A stretch of DNA of 64,000 nucleotides from Leguminivora glycinivorella (taxonomy: Eukaryota; Arthropoda; Insecta; Lepidoptera; Tortricidae), in the NCBI RefSeq assembly GCF_023078275.1, contig NC_062977.1, forward strand, positions 17,381,118 through 17,445,117, in the 5' to 3' direction. Below are positions 43,812 through 54,611 of the stretch, in pieces (position 1 is the stretch's first letter; each line of letters starts with the position of its first letter). The notes under the pieces were generated by a model. The model did not search any database. It was not told the origin of the DNA and saw only the letters and a program-made list of their open reading frames with translations. The position numbers and the translations under genes are program-made.

Positions 43812-46089
43812 CTGTAACAATATATCATAAAGTAATTTGACAGTTATGTCCTTTTTTTTTTTCTTTTTTGTTCTTTTAACTTTTGCAAACTCCGAAAAGT
43901 TAATTAGTAATTTACATTACATAAATAAAATGGACATTATGCAAGAGCGTTAGAGATAGATAGCTACGAAACAGATATTATTGTGAGTGTTTGTGCGTTC
44001 AGCTACGCACACTGGTATCAGTCAAACCCAGCAGAAGCATTGGCTTTACTTGATTAGGTATAGAAGTAGCAAAACAACTTTTAAACTGTTTCATCAGGGA
44101 AACTGAAGATATTTGAAGAAAACTGCAAACTGCCGAGTCTAAACTCAGACCAAATCTAACTATACAAATGGTAAGTTCAGTAAGTTCAACAAATTCTGAT
44201 GCAATCATTAAGAGTTTGACTTGCACATCAGAAAAAAGGCCCATGATATATGTGACCAACTCACTTTCATGTTCTAAACATACTTTGAATTGAATATGAC
44301 AAATCCCACTCAGATCATTTAGGCATGGTATAACTCAAATGTATATCATATCATCATCTTCTTACTTGTTACAACAAAAATTGCGCCTCCATTGACAATT
44401 TTTGTCCGATGATGGAATGCTCTGATCTGATGTGGCTCGCAAACCCAAACTTGGTCTACATATGTCATATGTAAGCATATCATAAATACTCACTTTAAAT
44501 CTTTACATAAATAAAATGGACATTATGCAAGAGCGTTAGAGATAGATAGCTACGAAACAGATATTATTGTGAGTGTTTGTGCGTTCAGCTACGCACACTG
44601 GTATCAGTCAAACCCAGCAGAAGCATTGGCTTTACTTGATTAGGTATAGAAGTAGCAAAACAACTTTTAAACTGTTTCATCAGGGAAACTGAAGATATTT
44701 GAAGAAAACTGCAAACTGCTGAGTCTAAACTCAGACCAAATCTAACTATACAAATGGTAAGTTCAGTAAGTTCAACAAATTCTGATGCTATCATTAAGAG
44801 TTTGACTTGCACATCAGAAAAAAGGCCCATGATATATGTGACCAACTCACTTTCATGTTCTAAACATACTTTGAATTGAATATGACAAATCCCACTCAGA
44901 TCATTTAGGCATGGTATAACTCAAATGTATATCATATCATCATCTTCTTACTTGTTACAACAAAAATTGCGCCTCCATTGACAATTTTTGTCCGATGATG
45001 GAATGCTCTGATCTGATGTGGCTCGCAAACCCAAACTTGGTCTTCATATGTCATATGTAAGCATATCATAAATACTCACTTTAAATCTTTCTTCAAACAA
45101 GGACAATTCTGATGTTAGGTCAGTGATAGCGTTCATGAAGGCCTCTTGTGGCGTGTAATCGGAGGTGGTCTGGATGCGCAGCACAAATTTGTGCTCCAGA
45201 GGATGTGGCACCTTGTAGCCCGCAAACAGAACCTTCGGATCTTTCAACAGTTGACTGTAAATGAAAAAGAACAGAGGTAGTTGATGTTTTCGGATCTCAA
45301 CATTACACATCTTAGACTATATTGTTGTGAAGGACACAATTTTGATAATGGAGTAATAATTTGAGCTGAGCTCAACTGAATCATGTGTTTTTCCCCAAAC
45401 CCTGAACCAAAACCAAACTGAACTGAATTAGACAGGTAAGTGATGTCACTGGGCCCATGCGCGGATCCAGGGGGGGGGGGGTCATGGGGGTCATAACCCC
45501 CCCTGGAGCCTAAGTTGGCCATACAAATAGACCACGTGACCCCCCCTTGGGGCCCCGGGCCTTTACCACGTGACCCCCCCCTGGGCACGAAGCTGGATCC
45601 GCGCCTGACAGGGAAAGTTTTAGGGCGTAGGTATACTGAAAAATTAATGGCATATACACATAATAGTTTCTTAATACAAAATTAATATGCTTTACTTCGG
45701 GTTTTCTCACTGATATGGTCAACAAATACATGGATTGAGAATGACACAAGTATAATATACACAAACATCCAAATTATACGAATTAATTACATTTTAATTC
45801 GTGGAAGTCACCGAAAACACTGAATATTATGAAAAAAAACACATATTTTTGGAGCACTTACTGTCTAATCATGTTTCCAAGAGTATGGTCCTCTTTGTTG
45901 ACAGTAAATATTGCGGCATTTGTGACTTTCGTATCCTCTTCTTTTTGAACTCTAGAATAAACACGGGAATTTAGTATTTACACCACAAAAGACCCCAATT
46001 CCAGAACATCCACACTACGAAACTGATGATACTTACTTTTGTTCTCCTTCGTATAAAAGGAAGGATTCGAATGTCGGTGGTGCGTTCAT
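43776..46089 (-). CDS. Rpb11: RNA polymerase II subunit RPB11, four exons, complete
   Basis: Small core subunit that dimerises with RPB3 at the start of RNA polymerase II assembly, in the nucleus. Exons 46089-46037, 45951-45862, 45254-45080 and 43811-43776 join in phase to 117 aa plus stop, the usual family length. It reads MNAPPTFESFLLYEGEQK, then TNAAIFTVNKEDHTLGNMIR (the conserved NEDHTLGN signature of the RPB11/AC19 alpha-like motif), LLKDPKVLFAGYKVPHPLEH, NAITDLTSELSLFEERFK and EAIKEKKDGLD. The ATG is the first in frame and matches the family N-terminus. It is tail-to-tail with CLIP-190. Intron 3 holds a 586 bp tandem duplication. Confidence 0.97.
43919..45090. repeat. 586 bp tandem duplication in RPB11 intron 3
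   Basis: Unit 1 is 43919-44504 and unit 2 is 44505-45090, with only a few differences (for example GCCGAGTC against GCTGAGTC). Each unit starts with part of the GAGCG(A/T)TAGAGATAGATAG repeat family and ends with the last bases of exon 3 plus its donor (on + strand, ACTCACTTTAAATCTTT). Each carries the same 110-codon minus-strand frame (YIMGLFSDVQVKLLMIASEF, VELTELTICIV), which I do not recognise. The unit 1 donor is a free decoy 586 bases downstream of the real one. Confidence 0.95.
45080..45254 (-). CDS. Rpb11: RPB11 exon 3
   Basis: Acceptor TTTACAG, donor GTGAGT. It encodes QLLKDPKVLFAGYKVPHPLE, HKFVLRIQTTSDYTPQEAFM and NAITDLTSELSLFEERFK. Confidence 0.97.
45440..45610. repeat. Dispersed repeat with G and C runs in RPB11 intron 2
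   Basis: GGATCCAGGGGGGGGGGGTC and, inverted, CCCCCCCTGGGCACGAAGCTGGATCC, with TGCGCGGATCCAGG/CTGGATCCGCGCC ends. It looks like a short foldback insertion near intron 2. Confidence 0.5.
45862..45951 (-). CDS. Rpb11: RPB11 exon 2
   Basis: Acceptor TTCTAG, donor GTAAGT. It encodes VQKEEDTKVTNAAIFTVNKE and DHTLGNMIR. Confidence 0.96.
46037..46089 (-). CDS. Rpb11: RPB11 exon 1
   Basis: ATG at 46089-46087, donor GTAAGT. It encodes MNAPPTFESFLLYEGEQ plus two bases of Lys. Confidence 0.96.
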
Positions 46090-46367
46090 AGTTAAATATT
46101 ATATGCTAGTTTTACACGATCCTGAAGGCTAGTTTATGCAGAAAGAAGGAATTTTTAAGCAAAAATCGCCAAAACTATGCAATACGCGTTCTAAGCTCAA
46201 AACACTAACTTACCACAGATAACAGATAAGTGACACTGACATTGACACATGTCTTAACATTTTTTGTGCTGGTAACAATTTACGGTAAATTGACTTCCGT
46301 CCGTACGAGACAATCTAATTGGCGATTTAATTGTCAATCTTGTACATTAAATCCAGGATCGATTTTC

Positions 46368-46541
46368 AATGAGAAGGCACACTGCACCTTTATCCCGCCA
46401 GCCAGCGCCTGTGCAAGTGTCTAGGCATGTCACTGTCATTCATAATTATGTGAGACAGAAAAAACACATCATCTTCTCGCTCTCACGTATGGACTAATAG
46501 GGTGGCGCCATCTGTCATAACCTTTGAGTGTGCCTCCTCAT
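46368..46541. mobile_element. MITE copy, inverted relative to 28169-28316
   Basis: The ends AATGAGAAGGCACACTG and GAGTGTGCCTCCTCAT, with inner CTCTCACGTATGGACTAATA and GGTGGCGCCATCTGTCATAA, match the 28 kb copy. Confidence 0.85.
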
Positions 46542-47057
46542 GCTACTTCTGCGTTTGTATCACATATTTGATCAAATTGATCAATCAATTTGACCTGAAA
46601 ACATTGAATTGATAGATTGCTTAGTTTTTATGTAAATAATGGATTGCCGGTTGAGTGGATTTACTTATCTAGGTTTGCAGCACAAGCAAACATTCCACTG
46701 TTCATCTATTTGCTCATTGCAGTCTGCACTGTCTGCAGATGCTTCGTAAATCTACAATAAACTACATAGATAGGTTATACGAAGGATCTGGCCAAAATAT
46801 GTTAGACCTTAATTGATACGCGTTGTACCTAAATTAATAACCGTATTTTCCTATTTATGCAAAGGGACCTTATTATATAAAGGCAAGCCGGTAGGATATC
46901 GCCGATATCATTCGTTTTGCCACGCTTTTGCGTACGGTTGTGTTGGATTCCACTTTGGTTCTATACCTATTTATTTCAACATCGTAAACCGATTTAAACT
47001 AAGTAAGTATACGTACCTACCTGAATCTGTAATACTTAATAGGTAACGTAGACTTAG

Positions 47058-47280
47058 GATCATCATCATCATCCTCCTTGCGTTATCCCGGTATTTGCCA
47101 CGGCTCACGGGAGCCTGGAGTCCGCTTTGACAACTAATCCTAAGAGATTTGGCGCAGGCACTAGTTTTTACGAAAGCGACTGTTATCTGACCTTCCAACC
47201 CGAAGGGTAAACAAGACCTTATTGGAATTAGTCAGGTTTCCTCAAGATGTTTTCTTTCACCGAAAAGCGACTGGCAAATA
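47058..47280 (+). repeat. Dispersed repeat, copy of 5271-5455
   Basis: CATCATCATCATCCTCCTTG, CGTTATCCCGGTATTTGCCA, GGGAGCCTGGAGTCCGC and CCTTATTGGAATTAGTCAGG follow the same order as the 5 kb copy. Confidence 0.8.
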
Positions 47281-47319
47281 TCAAATGACATAAGTTCCGT
47301 AAAACCAAGTAAAACTCAT

Positions 47320-48330
47320 TGGTGCGAGTGGCCATAAATGAAATAGACGCGAGTTACGCATTTCCTCTTCGCACGTGTATCGTACGACGTTTTTCAGTAT
47401 ATACGGCCTTTTGAAGTTTCGACATAGGCACATAAGGAACCACTTTTCGCACTAGTGCGATAAAATAACACCATGTGTACCTACTGAAATAGTTATTTTT
47501 TTTTTTTTTTTTTTAATACCACGTCGGTGGCAAACAGGTATACGGCCCGCCTGATGGAAAGCGGTCACCGTAACCTATGGACGCCCGCAACTCAAGGGGT
47601 GTCACGTGCGCGTTGCCGACCCATTAGAAACTTGTACACTCCTTTTTTGAAGAACCCCATACTGTAGTACAAGGGTATTTGTTATACAAGGGGGCAAAGT
47701 TGTATTTTAACGCCGAGTGTGGAATTGAAAAACGAGCAAGTGAAAGGATTCTATAGTTGAACCACGAGCGAAGCGAGTGGTTCGAGAATAGAATCCTGAA
47801 CTTGCGAGTTTTTTAACACACGAGAAGTAAAATACATTTGCACCCGAGTGTAACACAAAACTTTTCCCCTCACTATAGCGAGGAAACTACAACACAAAAA
47901 ATGCGTTTATCACTGCTTCCAATAGTTCCACAGGTGGTAAATCATCTTTATTACTAGATTCACCTACTTTTATTAATTTTAAAGCAGTTAATTTGACTTT
48001 ATTCAAGGTCAAATCACTTTACCCACTAGTGGATAAAATGCGTTTTTACCCGCTGGTATTAAAGGACAAAACACGTGTTTCCCAGCTAGTGAGGGGAAAA
48101 GTACATTAATACGATACAAGTGCGTAAGGAAGTCCGAAACGAGTGGCGATAAATTAAAACACGTCCGAAGGGAGTGTTTTAAATCGACACGAGTTACAAA
48201 TTTCCTTTTCGCACGTGTATCTTACGACATTTTTCAGTACAGATGAGCCTTCGAAGTTTTGACCTGGCATATAATGAACCACTTCTCGCACTAGTGCGTA
48301 AAAAAGACACCATCTGTACTGAAAATAATT
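47320..48330. repeat. Two related repeat ends around a retroelement tail and a TIR-like block
   Basis: TTTCGCACTAGTGCGATAAA (47450s) and TTCTCGCACTAGTGCGTAAA (48280s) share flanks (GTGTATCGTACGACGTTTTTCAGTA and GTGTATCTTACGACATTTTT). Between them lie an inverted copy of the 38440 tail (47510-47640) and GAGCGAAGCGAGTGGTTCGA. Confidence 0.6.
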
Positions 48331-48387
48331 ATTTTATTTATTCGTATGGCATGCACTGAGTCGCTTATGATACTATATATCAATACT

Positions 48388-48565
48388 AGCTTTTGCCCGC
48401 GGCTTCGCTCGCGTTAGAAAGAGACAAAAGGTAGCTTATGTCATTTCCTTCCCTTCAACTAATCTCCGCTTAAAATATCACATTAATTCGTCTCTCCATT
48501 TTGCCGTGAAAGACGGACAAACAAACAGACACACACACTTTCCCATTTATAATATTAGTATGAAT
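48388..48565 (-). repeat. Dispersed repeat, inverted relative of 12796-13050
   Basis: TACTAGCTTTTGCCCGCGGC at the left and CCCATTTATAATATTAGTAT at the right are the reverse complements of the 12.8 kb repeat ends. Confidence 0.8.
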
Positions 48566-48637
48566 CATAGGACAGACAGAAGCATTTTAGTATTTTTCAA
48601 GTAAAATTAATTATTTAATTAACATTGGACGTTTCAG

Positions 48638-48851
48638 AGCAATGGCCGACGACCATGTCATCCTCCCCGAAGAAGCAGAGAACATAAAGGCAAAGCCAGT
48701 GGAGGCTACAAAGGCTGGCGAAGGCGTTTCCGTGGAGACTTCGCAGACGACCATACTTCAGATGACCCCTAGGAATATGATACAGGTGCCCAACAACTGC
48801 CCGGAAGGACAGCGGATGGATGCGAACGGAGTTTGCAGAGAAGTCTTTTAA
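48638..48851 (+). CDS. Small protein with Cys-containing tail, unknown function, 5' exon missing
   Basis: Acceptor CGTTTCAG at 48637. The frame is AMADDHVILPEEAENIKAK, then a Thr/Val-rich middle and the end NCPEGQRMDANGVCREVF and TAA, 69 codons from the internal Met. The C-P-x-G-x-R-x-D-x-N-G-x-C-R end resembles tails seen in small secreted insect proteins. Because a splice acceptor precedes the Met directly, that Met may not be the start; a signal peptide could be encoded upstream. I cannot assign a function. Confidence 0.7.
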
Positions 48852-50048
48852 GAGTTATAAGACAAGACAGTGCGTAACGCTGACCACGTCATATCATGGG
48901 GTCCTTAATTTACAACGATTCAATGTTTAATAGTAAGTACCTAGTAACCACAGTATAAGATTTTATTTTGATAAGGTTTCTTCCATTGATGCAGGTACTT
49001 ACTTATATTTTAAAAGATGACAACCATGCAAAACCAGAGTTCAGTGCTTTGGCTTTGCCACAAAAGGTGAAATGATAATTGATAATAATAGTATTAGTAT
49101 AATGGTACAATCAACCAAGCTGAATCCTGGGCCACAGATAGAACCTTTTCACAGTGAACGTCAAAGTTATGACTTCCATGGCAAATACAGCATGCTGTGC
49201 TGTCAATAAGACAGAGTTCTAGTGGCCTAGGAATTAAATTGGTTGACTGTGAGGTAACCTTTGAAATAAAACAAGTGTTTACAGCAGAAAACACCGTTTA
49301 TTTTATAATTATGAGAGAACTTCAGATTGATAACCTACGTACAGAATATGACTATAAAAACCAATCTAATTTGAATTTTACATGTGTCCAGAATCTCACT
49401 GTTAATTTCATAATACAATACTTTATTACTGTTACAATTTCAGGAGGTTTAGTGTTCCTTTACAAGATTACAAGACGATTTTTATCATTAAGAGGAATAC
49501 AATTTTGATATAAATTTTGAAATACTTATATAAGTACAAGAAACTTCCGTAAAACGGAACTATGCTATTTCAACATTTTTGATTAAACTAAGTATAAAAA
49601 ATAACATGTTTTAAAATAAATATAAACTCTAATATATTTTTAATGTCTCACATCATTTAACGCGAAGCAACATCAAATAGTTGGAAATAAAGCACGAATC
49701 GAGAGAACGTTAAAAGTTTTATAAACATTTACCTACGAATTGAAGTCTAGCGACTCTACGTTAACTCTTGAAGGACTGCGGGAGTCGTAGCAGTCATGGT
49801 AGAGATGGGGCATCGCCAAAGACTACCTGGGTATAATACCCAGGTAGTCTTTGGTAAACAGTTAGTAATTAGCAAGCTAATGCTTGCTAATGTACCCAGC
49901 AGTCGACAGGCTGTTTGTACCCATCCCTAATCGAATAGCTCGCGCCAAGGGCGGAGCACACTGTGAAATATGCACTACAGCTAAACAGACTTTTATACAA
50001 CTGAGTTAGGACTTGGGTATAACCATTAAATAATCTAGAGTACCGTAT
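48852..50048 (+). other. Likely 3' UTR and spacer of the small gene
   Basis: AATAAA occurs at 49615-49620. A 104-codon frame at 49197-49508 lacks an ATG start; it has a hydrophobic stretch near its end (FIIQYFITVTISGGLVFLYK), but I do not consider it supported. A short perfect hairpin lies at 49816-49854. Confidence 0.4.
49816..49854. repeat. Perfect 18 bp inverted repeat with TAA loop
   Basis: CCAAAGACTACCTGGGTA and TACCCAGGTAGTCTTTGG pair without a mismatch around a 3 base loop. It lies outside any gene I could place. Confidence 0.95.
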
Positions 50049-50361
50049 GGGCCATTTTTACAGTTTCTCACCCCACTTCTTTTTGGATTTGGAATTTTTT
50101 TTGTGGTTTTCACTCATAATCGCGAGCTCTTTCAATCCTAATAGGAGAAAAAAAGTGTCCCAAGGTTTTTTCCCCATTCCGTTACCATTTTTTCATACAT
50201 TTTGTATGGCGGTAACGGAATGGAAAGTCTGAAAAATGTATGGAAATCTTGGGACATTTTTTTTCTCCTATCAGGATCGAAAGACCTCGTGATTCTGACT
50301 ATGAATCGCGTAAAAAATACCTATGTTACAAAAAAAGTGGGGTGGACAACAAAAAATGCCC
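50049..50361. mobile_element. 313 bp foldback MITE with CGTAT target-site duplication
   Basis: CGTAT is duplicated at 50044-50048 and 50362-50366. Arms GGGCCATTTTTACAGTTTCT and CACCCCACTTCTTTTTGG pair with CCAAAAAAAGTGGGGTGGAC-like text and AAAAAATGCCC; inner blocks AGGAGAAAAAAAGTGTCCCA and TGGGACATTTTTTTTCTCCT also pair. Its ends resemble those of the element at 6428-8030. Confidence 0.85.
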
Positions 50362-53300
50362 CGTATTCGAAGTACATGCGCCCAGTGCAACGGGAGAAAT
50401 GGGGAAGCTGCAATCTGATTTATCTATGTAAGATAAGCAACGTTCTATTTTGTTTCGTAGTTGTTATATCGTCGCGTTAAACTATTAATATTTATAAGTT
50501 CTCCTGCAGTTGTTTCTTTATATTTACTGAGGACATGCCATATTTTGGTACCATAATTTTGCTTGTCCAACTAAGTAATATAAAAGTCGCTGCCTAATAG
50601 AAAAGAGCACCTTAACCGCACTGTAAGTGGATATAAGTAACATTGCTTTTATAATACTGGGTAATACCTCTAACACTGCCAATGAGATGTCTTAATTTGT
50701 GTTTAAATCAGCTTATAATGATGAAATAACTAGACTATAGCGTCGTTTAGAACACTTGCAGGTGAACAGGCGGATCTACATGGATCGCGAGGCCTCACGA
50801 GAAAATTGCCGCGACAAGCAAAGCTCAATCTCTGTAAATATGCCTCGGGCGAGGCACATCTCCACCGATAGAGCTTACACCGCTGAAATTTCCGCGCGAG
50901 GCGGCTCGATCCATGGATCCGTCTTGTGTCGAATAGTTGCCTACCTACAACGCGATGTTAAGACTCAATTGCATAAACTCATTTCATTTAATATGTCACG
51001 TTTAAACGATGTATTATAAAATACGAGGTTTACGCAATCGAGCGGATATATAACTTATTAAATATAAGGGACCCTCAGGCCAAAACTGATGGCAGTTAAT
51101 AAATTATTTGTAGCTTGACTAGTTAATAAATAGCGGCTCCAGAATTGGACAGTTTTCTAATTACTCCGACTGAGTTGTAAAAACTCTGAAAGATCGAATT
51201 GGTAACATTACTAAATATTTGAAACCTCAGAGGGGTATTAGGTATTTTATTGAAAGCGCACGTAATAAGCGCGACTTTTAAAGAACTATTAAAGAAATTA
51301 TATATGAATGGGGATGATGAACTAGTCTTGTGAAAACTTGATAAGACTAGCTAAAGGAATCAAGTTATTCGAGAATACCTAGAGCCGCGATAAAAATGTT
51401 TGACCCCTTTATAAAATAGTTTTATTTGTATGAGGAGTAGATAAATAATAAATATCATACTAGAGTAACCTTTTCAAAATGCAATCGGATACCTAATATT
51501 ATTCATCATCTTCGTTGCTCTTTAAATTCCTTTTTATACAATTATGGAGAAGATAAAATACAAATATGTTTAGAGGACTGATTTGTAGGTTAAATTCTGT
51601 TTACGATCGCTACGACATGTATATTGTTTCCCATAAATATGTAGTAGGTACATTTAATAAACTGCGGAGCGCCCCTGTTGCGGGCGGGATCCGCGCGGGC
51701 GGCCTGCGCGCTCCCGCCTCTATAACAAACGCAACAGAAACGCTCCCAAAACGTCACATTGGAACTAAAAATCCAAAGAAGCCTAATAAACAGTACTGTT
51801 ATTACGTCTGGATTACCTTTAACACTTACTAGCTATCGTCTGTTAATGCAATAAAATGCTATATGAATTGACACATAAGTATATAAACTATACTAATTGT
51901 GTACTTATACAAAATTAGCAATCCAATCAACAATGCATACTATTGATTATGAAAATATCTATGCTTTACGATAAGATTGAGATTTTGTTAGAACGCTAGC
52001 CACCGTGCCTCACAAGTGTCCGAACCGAACAATAAACGAGCGATAGTCGTGCGATCATCGGACGGCGCGGCCCCGCGAGGCGCGTGGCTGATTGAACACA
52101 AGAACGCCACATTATGTACACTAGTAACCTAAGAATACAACTGCAATATTACGATTGATATTATCAGATTAATAAGATCATTGAAAGCCGACTAGAAGTT
52201 TGGTTATGCCTACTCTAACATTTTATTTTACAAAACACTACTCGGGAGCGAAGAGTTGCAGCTTTCGCCGCAAGCCCTCCGCCCCGCGGCGGCGGCGGGA
52301 GCGTCTCCGCGTGACTTGTGCGATGTGTTGGGCGGGCTCCCGGCTCCCGGTTCCAGGCTCAGCTCCGGGCTAGCGCACGCTAGTCACTACCATTAACTTT
52401 ACTTTGGTGTCAGGTACGCGGCCTCGGCGAGGGGACCCGACGAGGCCAATAATATAATATACTTAGCCTAAGATACGATGAGTCGAGATGCATCTAGCTA
52501 GTGTCAGCGCGATGTAAGGTCGGGGGCCGTGTCGAGCCGGCTCGCGGGGAAGACAAGCGGGACAATTGACTGGCGAGTGGAAACATGCGACTGACCTCAC
52601 TTTATAATGAAACTACTGAGAGAAAAGGAATTACCTAATTTCTCTACTGTTACGAAGGCAACTAGATGAAATCCTACTCTTAAGGATAAAAATCTAATTA
52701 TGTTAACTAGTTATAAATTAACATTGCTTTACGTTGTTCCATACGCAACTGCACTTCCGAGTGTTTTGCTTGTTCGTCGAGCTCGAGGGCTTGGCGCCGC
52801 CGGCGGCGGGCTTAGGGCCGTTAGACGCCCTCTTTGAACCGACGATCGAGCACTGCTCAGTGGTCACCTTTACTCTTACCAATTTTGTAACCATCAGGTT
52901 TCTTTAACATTTACACTTATACTCTTAAATTAGGAGATTGCTAATACGTGTTGGTGCTTAATATTTTTTCTTTGAGTGTTTTCTTTTCTAGGAAAATATA
53001 AGTAACGTTACGAACACAAAATACTGTTTCAATACCTATTAAGTACTTGCATCGCCGATGACCGGTACTTCGAATTTATTAAATGTATATCCTAGCTACA
53101 CCAGCTACGTAGGTACGAGTACATTATGGATTACTGTACAATGAGGGGATCTTAAGAGTAAGAAACCAAATTGTCAACTACGATTCTGATCCGAAAGCGC
53201 CGAGATAATTTAAACGAGTGTCTATTTATGAAAAGTTTAAAATTACTCTTACGGTTTATTAAAAGTTACATCCACAATAACAATTCATTAATTATAATTT

Positions 53301-54506
53301 ATAATGTTAAAGTTAACTAAACAACAACTGCATCTACTATCACACATTCGAAAGTTAAAAACAATTTTACAATTGTAATCGAATATCATTATTGCTACGG
53401 CGACGGCACGCCGGCGCGATATGCTCTGGTGAGGCGCGGCGGCGCCGGAGCCGGGCCGTCGGCAACTCGGCGCCCCGCGCCGCCTGTTTGTACTGTGCGC
53501 CGTGGCCTGCCCTCCTCCCCTCCCGGCGCACGAGCCGGACTAGGCCACTCGCGCGATCGACAGTATCGACACCTCCACTAACATCCTCCTACTGACGATT
53601 TCCTCCTACAATATTCGGCCCTCGGCCTAATCGAGCCTTTTTTGGCGAAATATCAATATCTACACCTAATGCTTGAATATCGTCCGTTTTGTGATTATTA
53701 CAAATCTTCGGTTAAAGATACTGATTACATGTTTTGATTGACATCGGCGCTTGTTATACTGCCATTCGTTTGATTTAATAATTTTTGTGAACATTTCTGG
53801 ACATCGTGGACAGTATGACATTAAATTATATATATCATACTATGGCAGAGTTACGAAACCCGTAACTGAAGCTTAAAGCTTCAGGTTCGCCAATGTTTAT
53901 AACTTAATTTTCTAATTCCACAGGTGATGTTCATTTATATAATTCCTTAACATGAAGCCTGCAGCGGACTTTCAAAAATAGACTGTCTAAATATTTGTTT
54001 TTCTGATAATGTTATGAACTATAAGTATACGTATTAACTATATTCAAGTGGAGTATTATTTCCTAATTTATGCCTTTTATGAACGATTCGGTATGCACAC
54101 AAAATAGATTCTGACAATCACAGTAACAATGGGTTACAGAAATCACTGTAGGTCGATTCTAAAATCTTAACATCTAGTCAAATCCTATTTTGTGTACTTA
54201 TATAATAAGTTTTTTATATGTAAAGAATGTATGCGAGTTGTGGATTAACTGTTAATTATACATCTATTGCCCCATTACGCAAACGTTCATAAAGATGCGT
54301 CACGTTCTATGCTTCCACTTTATATTTTTGTATATGAAACATTCGCGTTAGAAACGTTTGGGCAACTGGGTACACAAATTAAATATGGCTGTTGGTTTGA
54401 AATTAGAGCCAAAAGTCGCGCGTAGCATTGTCGCATGTGTTTGAAGCCACAATGATTTGCTGATGACTAACATGTGTTTATAGAATAAAAATACATTTCA
54501 ACGTTA

Positions 54507-54611
54507 CTAGTGGCAACAAATGAAACTGTACGATGTTTGACGAGCGCCGCGAAGCAGCGACAGGCGGGCGGGTCGCAGGCGCCGACGACGATGATCCATT
54601 GCATGGCGATC
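54507..54611 (-). CDS. Candidate extra terminal exon of syntaxin 1A (non-membrane tail)
   Basis: The acceptor GCGCTTGCAG is followed in phase 0 by DRHAMDHRRRRLRPARLSLL and RGARQTSYSFICCH and TAG. It is a GC island in AT-rich DNA and fits the phase of the upstream SNARE exons; it would give a soluble, Arg-rich end. On the + strand the same island reads MFDERREAATGGRVAGADDD up to a GTAAGC donor, so it may instead be a first exon of another gene. Weak evidence either way. Confidence 0.25.
   Translation of the reverse strand, partial: DRHAMDHRRRRLRPARLSLLRGARQTSYSFICCH

Larger units (their letters stand above)
46542..48637. other. Repeat-dominated spacer between RPB11 and the small gene
   Basis: It holds the dispersed repeats at 47058-47280, 47320-48330 and 48388-48565. 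Frames at 46230-46424 and 46813-47046 lack an ATG start. The 5' exon of the small gene at 48638 may be here but I could not place it. Confidence 0.55.

Noticed and set aside
46230..46424. Hydrophobic frame upstream of RPB11 as a signal-peptide exon for the 48638 gene
   Set aside because: It starts with GTG; the only nearby ATG runs into TAA after one codon.
49197..49508. Frame of 104 codons with a hydrophobic stretch
   Set aside because: Begins with GTG, has no ATG near its start, no splice context and no family I recognise.
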